Assembly: GCA_002162915.1 (NCBI GenBank)
Contig: MABB01000130.1
Span: forward strand, 1-12,166
DNA length: 12,166 nucleotides
Reading direction: 5' to 3'
DNA from: Rhodospirillales bacterium 47_12_T64
Lineage (GTDB): Bacteria; Pseudomonadota; Alphaproteobacteria; Kiloniellales; Kiloniellaceae
This document shows positions 6,596-12,166 of the stretch, piece after piece. The position numbers and the translations under genes were made by a program. The notes beneath the pieces are model-generated. The model was not told the DNA's origin. It ran no database searches and saw only the letters and a program-made list of their open reading frames with translations. Position 1 is the first letter of the stretch. Every line of letters begins with the position of its first letter.

Positions 6596-8473
6596 ATGTC
6601 TCTATCCGTAGCCCTAAACAACGCCCTGAGTGGCTTGAGAGTAAACCAAAGTGCTTTGGCTATTACCTCAACAAACCTGGCAAATGTGAATAACCCCAAT
6701 TATACCCGCAAAGTACTTTTGCAGGAAACACAGGTTATTGCCGGCGTTGGGTCTGGGGTAACTGCGGATACAATTCGACGAAATGTAAACACGCTCATTC
6801 AACGTGATTTTAGAGAAGAAACAGCAACGCTTTCTTCAATCCAAACTGAAAACAGTTATCTATCACGTATTCAGCAAATGTTTGGTACTGTTGCCAACAA
6901 AAATTCGGTTGGGGATTTAATTGATACTTTTTCAGCGTCCTTAGAAAACCTTGGCAACAGCCCGGAAATTTCAGCCAACTATTTCACTTCTGTTAACAAT
7001 GCAACCACACTTTCCGATCGCATACAGGATATGGCCAATACAGTTCAGAGCGAACGCATTCGGGCCGATCAAGAGATCAATCAAGCAGTACAAGACATTG
7101 AGTTACAGATTGCAATTATTGCTGAAATCAATGGAACTATTCCTGGACAGACCGCTCAGGGGTTACCGACGGCTGATTTAGAAGACAAACGAGATCAAGC
7201 CATCAACACCCTTGCTCAATATATGGATATTCAGTATTTCCAAACCGAAAAAAATCAAATTAATGTCCTCACAAAAAGCGGGCACACCCTCATAAGTGGT
7301 AGTTTCAAAGGCGATCTGTCCTTCAGACCAACCACTCTAATAACAGCTAGCGAATCTTATCCCGCGATATTGGATGGAATTCATCTTAATGATGGAGGCA
7401 ATTCCAGTGCTGCAAATGACATTACTTCCGGCATAACCGGAGGAAAACTCGAAAGTCTCTTTAAAGCTCGGGATACTATTCTTCCTGCCGTAACCAACCA
7501 ATTAGACCAAATGGCTGAAAAGTTACGGGATGAAGTTAACCGTATCCATAATAGAGGTGCCAATACCCCACTTGGCAATGGAACAGGCGCCCTAGACACG
7601 GCAGCACTTCTGGGATCTCGCAGCTTCTCAAACACCGCCCAAGCGATGACTTTGGGAAGTGATGTTAATATGATTCTCCTCGATATAAACGGGGCCGCTG
7701 TAGGCACAATGGGTACAATTAGTGCCGGAGCAACCACCCCGGCAGCCGTGCAAGCTCAGATAAATACATTTTTAGGGGCAAACGGAACAGCCGGATTTGA
7801 TGCAAACGGCCGTTTGGAGATTAAGCTAGATAGTAGTGTAAGGCTCGCCTTTCAAGACACGGGTGCCTCAACAAACGGCGGCGACTCTATTATCCAGTAC
7901 GATGCAGATGGCGATACGGTTAATGAAAATTATAATGGATTTTCAAACTTCTTTGGTCTGAACGATTTCTTCATTACGCCCCAGCTATCCACAACAGTGC
8001 CGGCTGTCGCAGGACAGGGTAATCAAACGGGTATTTCCTCTGGAATAATTGTGCGTTCAGACATTATTGAACAGCCTTCAAACATTTCCCGAGGCAGCTT
8101 AACGGGAACACCGCCCAACCTTGTATTGGGACCAGGTAATAATGATGTCGCTCTGGAGTTAGCTGGCGTATTCGAAACGAACCTTACCTTTAACGGCGTC
8201 ACAAATGGTCCGGACATAACATCGACAACACTCGGTGGATATGCAGGGGTAATGCTTTCCTATAGCGCGACCATAACACAGGCATCTGACAATTCACTAT
8301 CATTCCAAACCTCGTTGACTGGCGATTTGGAAATTAAAATGCAAAACGAGTCCGGTGTGAACATGGATGAAGAACTTGCAAATTTGATCGTTTTTCAAAA
8401 CGCCTATAACGCCGCAGCCAGAGTAATAACAATTACCAGTGAAATGCTCGACACGATTATAGAGCTCGCATAA
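6596..8473 (+). CDS. flgK: Flagellar hook-associated protein 1 FlgK
   Basis: FlgK is the first hook-filament junction protein, secreted and assembled on the finished hook. The 625-residue product starts with the family signature (SVALNNALSGLRVNQSALAI then TSTNLANVNNPNYTRKVL) and continues through the FlgK coiled region (QDMANTVQSERIRADQEINQ, LPTADLEDKRDQAINTLAQY). A variable central region, about residues 300-560, should form the exposed domains. The conserved end (ESGVNMDEELANLIVFQNAY, ARVITITSEMLDTIIELA) packs against the N-terminal helix in the D0/D1 core. The ATG has GAGG eight bases upstream. It lies 44 bases after the flgN-like gene and is followed by flgL after 11 bases. Length and motifs are normal. 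Confidence 0.97.
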   Translation: MSLSVALNNALSGLRVNQSALAITSTNLANVNNPNYTRKVLLQETQVIAGVGSGVTADTIRRNVNTLIQRDFREETATLSSIQTENSYLSRIQQMFGTVANKNSVGDLIDTFSASLENLGNSPEISANYFTSVNNATTLSDRIQDMANTVQSERIRADQEINQAVQDIELQIAIIAEINGTIPGQTAQGLPTADLEDKRDQAINTLAQYMDIQYFQTEKNQINVLTKSGHTLISGSFKGDLSFRPTTLITASESYPAILDGIHLNDGGNSSAANDITSGITGGKLESLFKARDTILPAVTNQLDQMAEKLRDEVNRIHNRGANTPLGNGTGALDTAALLGSRSFSNTAQAMTLGSDVNMILLDINGAAVGTMGTISAGATTPAAVQAQINTFLGANGTAGFDANGRLEIKLDSSVRLAFQDTGASTNGGDSIIQYDADGDTVNENYNGFSNFFGLNDFFITPQLSTTVPAVAGQGNQTGISSGIIVRSDIIEQPSNISRGSLTGTPPNLVLGPGNNDVALELAGVFETNLTFNGVTNGPDITSTTLGGYAGVMLSYSATITQASDNSLSFQTSLTGDLEIKMQNESGVNMDEELANLIVFQNAYNAAARVITITSEMLDTIIELA

Positions 8474-8484
8474 GGAGATAATTG

Positions 8485-9405
8485 ATGATACGCGTTTCAA
8501 GTTATGCACAAAATCAGCTCTTGCAAACGAACATGGGGACGACTCAGGCTAAGGTTTCGGATAGAACAGTCCAAATAGCCAGTGGGAAAGTAACGCAAGA
8601 GTACACCAACATATCTTCTCAGGCTCTTGAACTCGCAAGTTTACAGCGCGACAACGTAAGAACCACACAGTTTGAGCGAAATATTCAAACAACGAAAACC
8701 AGACTGGAGATCATGGATACCAACATGACCACCATGGCTTCACGCATCACAAATTTACTCAGTGATGTAGCTAATGGTCTTAATGGATCCAACATTCAAG
8801 AAATCCCGCTTGATCAGTTTGCAATCAGCTTTAGGCAAGAAATCACGGCCTTAATGAACGCACAACATGAAGGTAGATATCTTTTTGCAGGCAGCCTGAC
8901 AGACACCCCCCCCGTTGACGTTAATGATGTGGCCTATACACCTCAAGCAGGTCTGCCTGGCACCTTTACTGCCGATTTTGATTATTACCAGGGTGACAAC
9001 GTCAAGCTCAGTAACAGAATTGATCAAGACGCTACTCTGACTTACGGCATTACCGCCGACGATCCCACATTTGAAAACATCCTGCGTAGTTTGGCATATG
9101 TTGAATACGCAGGGGTAAATGATGACACAACCGTGTTACAAGAAGCCTACGATTTACTTCAAACCTCGCTTGATGGCGTCGCAACTTTTCGAAGTCAAAT
9201 GGGTGCTCAGCTCTCTATTCTGGAAGGTTCTGAAAAAAAACACGGTGATTTCAAGACTTATGTTCAGAATACAATTTCCGGAATCGAAAATATCGATGTC
9301 GCCGAAGCAACCAGTAGATTAGCCTTTGATCAAGTTCAGCTTCAGGCCTCTTATATCAGCCTGACCAGGATCAATGAAATAACACTTTTAAATTACCTTA
9401 GATAA
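8485..9405 (+). CDS. flgL: Flagellar hook-associated protein 3 FlgL
   Basis: FlgL is the second junction protein, a flagellin homologue linking FlgK to the filament. The 306-residue product begins IRVSSYAQNQLLQTNMGTTQ, with the flagellin-like segment VSDRTVQIASGK and helices LQRDNVRTTQFERNIQTTKT and RLEIMDTNMTTMASRITNLL. The EGRYLFAGSLTDTPPV segment is typical of FlgL/FlaA N-terminal domains. The C-terminal helix ISGIENIDVAEATSRLAFDQ / LQASYISLTRINEITLLNYL matches the FlgL D0 end. The ATG at 8485 is preferred over an in-frame TTG three bases upstream, because GGAG at 8474-8477 is seven bases from it. An eight-C run lies inside the gene at 8906-8913. Confidence 0.95.
   Translation: MIRVSSYAQNQLLQTNMGTTQAKVSDRTVQIASGKVTQEYTNISSQALELASLQRDNVRTTQFERNIQTTKTRLEIMDTNMTTMASRITNLLSDVANGLNGSNIQEIPLDQFAISFRQEITALMNAQHEGRYLFAGSLTDTPPVDVNDVAYTPQAGLPGTFTADFDYYQGDNVKLSNRIDQDATLTYGITADDPTFENILRSLAYVEYAGVNDDTTVLQEAYDLLQTSLDGVATFRSQMGAQLSILEGSEKKHGDFKTYVQNTISGIENIDVAEATSRLAFDQVQLQASYISLTRINEITLLNYLR
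8906..8913 (+). repeat. C8 mononucleotide tract inside flgL
   Basis: Eight consecutive C residues encode part of Thr-Pro-Pro in FlgL. Such tracts can slip during replication and would shift the frame in the first half of the gene. Here the frame is intact. Confidence 0.9.
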
Positions 9406-9470
9406 GTCTTTGTGATTTCACGCTTACTATTCGTTAATCATGGTTGCCTATTGTGACTGGAGAGACCATT

Positions 9471-9980
9471 ATGTTGGATATAGACCCTATTTATAAAGCT
9501 CAGGATTTCGCCGGGATCACAATGCCGAAGACCGAGGAAGTAACAAATAATATAATTACCCTGAAAACCCGCTTTGGCGTGATGGAAATTGATCGAGACA
9601 AAACCATCAAGATGCCCCGTGGAATGATCGGGTTTTCAGAGTATAAAGAGTATGGCCTAAGTGTATCACCGATACCTGTATTAGACGGTTTTATGCTATT
9701 GCAGTCTATTGATGAAGCAGACCTTACCTTCATTCTCAAGCCTTATGATCTTTCAAGTGGCTTGATATCTGACGAGAACCTTGCCAGCGCGATCCAACAA
9801 CTTTCGATCCTGCCCGATGATCTTGGGGTTATGTTGGTTACGACTTTGCGTCGTATGCCCGACAAACTGAAAAAGTCCGTTAATATGCGCGCACCCCTTT
9901 TCATCGACACCAGTAAACGACAGGCTTGGCAATACATTTTCAACAATGAAGATTACGATGTCCGCCATGAAATTGATTAA
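9471..9980 (+). CDS. fliW: Flagellar assembly factor FliW
   Basis: FliW binds flagellin and the translational regulator CsrA. In Bacillus and Campylobacter it frees or sequesters CsrA according to how much flagellin is in the cytoplasm. The 169-residue product contains the FliW pattern throughout: LKTRFGVMEIDRDKTIKMPR, GMIGFSEYKEYGL, MLLQSIDEADLTFILKPYDL, and the C-terminal KKSVNMRAPLFIDTSKRQAW / YIFNNEDYDVRHEI. A non-conserved extension of about 28 residues precedes the domain. The ATG at 9471 is chosen because GGAGAG (9459-9464) lies six bases upstream; an in-frame TTG at 9444 has no such site. It follows flgL by 65 bases with no visible terminator, so it is probably the last flagellar gene of this operon. 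CsrA itself is not in the window. Confidence 0.9.
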   Translation: MLDIDPIYKAQDFAGITMPKTEEVTNNIITLKTRFGVMEIDRDKTIKMPRGMIGFSEYKEYGLSVSPIPVLDGFMLLQSIDEADLTFILKPYDLSSGLISDENLASAIQQLSILPDDLGVMLVTTLRRMPDKLKKSVNMRAPLFIDTSKRQAWQYIFNNEDYDVRHEID

Positions 9981-10004
9981 ACAGAGCTATTAGTTTTAGA
10001 AATT

Positions 10005-10256
10005 ATGCACACCCTTAAACGGTTAATGAACGTCTTCTCAACGGTTCTTGAGATAGACGATGAAACTACGATTAAAAATCTGGAATATAACACCATACCC
10101 AAATGGGATTCTGTTGGGCATATGCAATTAATTGCAGCTATCGAGACAGAATTCGATATCCTCATGGAAACCGAGCAAATCATCGATATGAACTGCTTCG
10201 ATATGGCTTGTTCTATTTTGGGAGACCATGGGATTGACAACATTACTCGAAAATAA
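10005..10256 (+). CDS. Acyl carrier protein (non-housekeeping type)
   Basis: The 83-residue product has the four-helix acyl carrier layout. Helix 1 is LMNVFSTVLEID, and the attachment motif is WDSVGHMQL, with Asp35-Ser36, the serine that would receive the 4'-phosphopantetheine arm. Helix 2 is MQLIAAIETEFDI and helix 3 is about 65-73. The WDS-(V/L)-x-H variant is usual in carrier proteins of accessory pathways, whereas FabF-type AcpP has DSLD. No good ribosome site is seen before the ATG, but residues 4-18 form helix 1, so a later start would damage the fold. The gene starts 24 bases after fliW and overlaps the next reading frame by 29 bases. It likely carries an acyl chain made or activated by the two genes downstream. 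The final product is unknown. Confidence 0.88.
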   Translation: MHTLKRLMNVFSTVLEIDDETTIKNLEYNTIPKWDSVGHMQLIAAIETEFDILMETEQIIDMNCFDMACSILGDHGIDNITRK

Positions 10257-10983
10257 AGTTGCACTGGTAACTGGCTCTTCAAGAGGAATTGGTAAAGAAA
10301 TCGCCTGCCTTTTTGCAAAGAACAAAGCCAAAGTCATCCTTCACGGTGTCACAGAAGAACACTGTCAGGCAACAGCCCAGGAAATAGAAAACATCACAGG
10401 TGACAGGCCGCCAGTCTTTGCGGCCAATCTTTCTGATCTTCCCCAAGTCGAACAGATGTTTAAGGAGATTTTTAAGCAGGTAAAGGGCTTGGATATTCTG
10501 GTCAACAATGCAGGGGTTTTAGAAGATCGCCTGATTGGTATGATCAGCGCGGATAACCTGGAAACAATTTTTAGCGTCAATACCTTTGGAACTCTCCACT
10601 GTTTACAGCTTGCCTCCAGATTGATGAGAAAAAGTACCGCTCCGTCAATTATCAACCTTTCGTCAATAATCGGCGTTCAAGGAGCAGCAGGCCAAACAGC
10701 TTACGCAGCATCGAAAGCCGCTGTAATCGGGATAACGAAATCCGCAGCAAAAGAACTGGGGCCGCAAGGCATTCGGGTGAACGCACTTGCTCCCGGCCTG
10801 ATTGAAACCAACATGATCGAGCATCTTAGTGATCGTGCGATAGGATCACATATTGAAAACACCCCACTAGGTCGGCTGGGTTCTCCGAACGATGTTGCAA
10901 AAGCTGCCCTGTTCCTGGCCAGCGATCTGTCCTCTTTTATCACAGGTCAGACTCTACAGGTTGATGGAGGTTTAAGAGTTTGA
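10228..10983 (+). CDS. Short-chain dehydrogenase/reductase, FabG-type
   Basis: This 251-residue classical SDR is an NAD(P)H-dependent oxidoreductase, most similar in build to 3-oxoacyl-ACP reductases. The cofactor-binding TGSSRGIG lies at 15-22 and NNAG at 93-96. The active-site residues are Asn118, Ser146, Tyr159 and Lys163 (YAASK), followed by RVNALAPGLIETNM and the C-terminal ITGQTLQVDGGL. All catalytic residues are present. Placed beside an acyl carrier protein and an acyl ligase, it probably reduces a carrier-bound 3-oxoacyl group, but sugar or alcohol substrates cannot be excluded. GGGAG at 10220-10224 serves either the ATG at 10228 (short spacing) or the in-frame TTG at 10234 (better spacing). 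Its beginning overlaps the ACP gene by 29 bases and its end overlaps the ligase start by four. It should not be named fabG without checking for the housekeeping copy elsewhere. Confidence 0.9.
   Translation: MGLTTLLENKVALVTGSSRGIGKEIACLFAKNKAKVILHGVTEEHCQATAQEIENITGDRPPVFAANLSDLPQVEQMFKEIFKQVKGLDILVNNAGVLEDRLIGMISADNLETIFSVNTFGTLHCLQLASRLMRKSTAPSIINLSSIIGVQGAAGQTAYAASKAAVIGITKSAAKELGPQGIRVNALAPGLIETNMIEHLSDRAIGSHIENTPLGRLGSPNDVAKAALFLASDLSSFITGQTLQVDGGLRV
10966..10970 (+). promoter_or_regulatory. Ribosome binding site that fixes a TTG start for the ligase
   Basis: GGAGG lies nine bases upstream of TTG at 10980. The ATG at 10985 is in another frame and stops after eight codons. The frame beginning at the TTG stays open to the window end. 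Confidence 0.7.
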
Positions 10984-12166
10984 AATGCCTAGAAACAGCA
11001 TTTCAAAATAACACTTCAAAAGTCGCTTTAGTCTCCGCAGACACGGGTGACGTATTTTCTTTTACTGACCTCCTTCATCACCGGGACAATCTTCTACAAA
11101 TATTCCCTAGAAAGCAGGGAAATTTAATTTTTATACAATCTCAGAATACCTACCGTTCTGTTGCGACGGTTTTGTCCCTACTCTCTTCAAATAACACAAT
11201 CTGCCTCTTAGATCCGTCGATGACATCACGGACACTGGAAAAATATAGAACCACGTTTTCACCGGATATTATTATTTCAGACCAATCCGTTAATAATAGT
11301 ATCCCAGGCTATTTTTCCACCCCTCATCCCTATTCAGAGGAACTGAAAATACTCTGTAAGGAGAGCGACTTATCCCGCCAGCTCCCCTTACAATTGCGCC
11401 TGATTTTGCCAACTTCAGGGTCCACTGGCTCTTTAAAATTTGTAAAACTAGCCGAGGAGAACCTGACCATAAACGGACAGGACATCTGTAACGCTATGCA
11501 GATTTCCTCAAATGATCGCGCTTATGCACATTTACCTTTTCATTATTCCTATGGCTTATCTGTCTTAATCAGCCACGCCCTGGCTGGGGCAACATCTGTC
11601 GTCACGTCAGCCAGTATTATGGAAAAAAAATTCTGGCAGGAAATGCGTCATCATAAATGCAACTTTTTCCCCGGAGTTCCCTTCCATTTTCAAACACTAC
11701 TCAGGTTTGGGGTTGAGCGCTTAAGAATTCCAGATGTAACCCGCTTCTCTGTTGCAGGAGGGACCTTGGATGGAGCCCATCAAGAACAGTTTCTCAAGCA
11801 ACTTTCTGCAGATAGTGACTTCTACATTATGTACGGTCAAACTGAAGCATCACCGAGAATTTCGACCTTTAACCTTCGAAAATATGCAAAAAAACTTGGC
11901 TCTGTGGGGCAAGTAATTGGATCAAGTAAAATTTCAATAGAGCCGAACCAAGGCGAAATCCTACTTTCTGGCCCCAACGTTATGCAGGGTTACGCAACGG
12001 AGCGTAACGATCTCTATTTACCGGACCAGATGAACGCGCGGCTTTCAACCGGAGATTTGGGATACTTGGATGAGGAAGGCTTTCTCTACATTACCGGGCG
12101 ATTAAAGCGTATAGCCAAGCTATACGGTCTCCGATTGAATCTCGACGACATGGAAAACCACTTGTC
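10980..12166 (+). CDS. AMP-forming acyl/aryl ligase, ANL superfamily (3' partial)
   Basis: The frame is open from TTG at 10980 to the window end, giving 395 visible residues. ANL enzymes activate a carboxylate with ATP to an acyl-adenylate and pass it to CoA or a carrier protein. The ATP loop is LPTSGSTGSLKFVKL at about 142-156. The A5 motif YGQTEAS is at 285-291, STGDLGYLDEEGF at 356-368 with the ribose-binding Asp359, and the hinge region GRLKRIAKLYGLRLNLDDME at 373-392. The C-terminal subdomain with the catalytic Lys is cut off by the window. The loop differs from the usual TSGSTGxPKG in having Leu and Phe where Pro and Gly are common. The start overlaps the SDR stop (TTGA), which implies coupled translation. 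The substrate is unknown; a fatty or hydroxy acid destined for the nearby carrier protein is the simplest guess. Confidence 0.88.
   Translation, partial: MKCLETAFQNNTSKVALVSADTGDVFSFTDLLHHRDNLLQIFPRKQGNLIFIQSQNTYRSVATVLSLLSSNNTICLLDPSMTSRTLEKYRTTFSPDIIISDQSVNNSIPGYFSTPHPYSEELKILCKESDLSRQLPLQLRLILPTSGSTGSLKFVKLAEENLTINGQDICNAMQISSNDRAYAHLPFHYSYGLSVLISHALAGATSVVTSASIMEKKFWQEMRHHKCNFFPGVPFHFQTLLRFGVERLRIPDVTRFSVAGGTLDGAHQEQFLKQLSADSDFYIMYGQTEASPRISTFNLRKYAKKLGSVGQVIGSSKISIEPNQGEILLSGPNVMQGYATERNDLYLPDQMNARLSTGDLGYLDEEGFLYITGRLKRIAKLYGLRLNLDDMENHL

Noticed and set aside
7381..7737. 118-codon open frame on the minus strand inside flgK
   Set aside because: It is antisense to conserved FlgK coding sequence and has no family resemblance.
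9444..9470. TTG start for fliW at 9444
   Set aside because: The ATG at 9471 has GGAGAG six bases upstream, and the extra residues are outside the conserved domain.
9406..9470. Terminator between flgL and fliW
   Set aside because: No stem with a following T run was found, so read-through into fliW is assumed.
9981..10004. Promoter for the acyl cassette in the fliW-ACP gap
   Set aside because: TTGATT with a poor TAGAAA at 18-base spacing can be drawn across the end of fliW, but it is too weak to call in AT-rich DNA.
1..12166. CRISPR array, tRNA, rRNA, insertion sequence or integrase
   Set aside because: No regularly spaced repeats, tRNA-like cloverleaf, transposase motifs or terminal inverted repeats were seen; nearly all the sequence is accounted for by flagellar and acyl-cassette genes.

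Overview
The window is almost entirely a flagellar locus of an alphaproteobacterium. The basis is the combination of FliX (an assembly regulator known from Caulobacter and relatives), a short single-domain FlgJ/CheL-type rod protein, a DksA-like protein that has lost most of its zinc cysteines, and the order flgF-flgG-flgA-flgH / dksA-fliX / flgI-flgJ. Base composition looks moderate rather than GC-rich. No genus can be assigned from the sequence alone.

Layout. Positions 1-3275 (+) carry the end of a basal-body operon: flgF (5' end outside the window), flgG (distal rod), flgA (P-ring chaperone) and flgH (L-ring lipoprotein). It is closed by a perfect 15-bp hairpin at 3304-3337 that can also serve the convergent gene. 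Positions 3386-4334 (-) carry fliX followed by a dksA-like gene. A divergent control region at 4335-4614 contains a very good sigma-54 (-24/-12) promoter pointing at flgI, with two upstream palindromic elements at plausible activator distances. Positions 4615-9980 (+) form the second flagellar operon: flgI (P-ring), flgJ (rod protein), a FlgN-like chaperone, flgK and flgL (hook-filament junction) and fliW (flagellin-binding assembly factor).

Positions 10005-12166 (+) hold a tightly packed non-structural set in the same orientation: an acyl carrier protein, a FabG-type short-chain reductase and an AMP-forming acyl ligase that runs off the end of the window. The three genes overlap or nearly touch. 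They look like an acyl-activation, carrier and reduction unit. Their place directly after flgL/fliW is reminiscent of the Pseudomonas aeruginosa flagellin glycosylation island between flgL and fliC, so a role in flagellin glycan (acyl-sugar) synthesis is the leading guess, but it is not proven by the sequence.

Working together: FliX probably couples completion of early basal-body structures to sigma-54 transcription of flgI and the genes behind it. The operon then supplies the P-ring, rod, junction proteins with their chaperone, and FliW, which in other bacteria controls flagellin synthesis through CsrA. The acyl module at the right edge may begin a larger accessory cluster. No tRNA, rRNA, CRISPR array, insertion sequence or transposase was seen.
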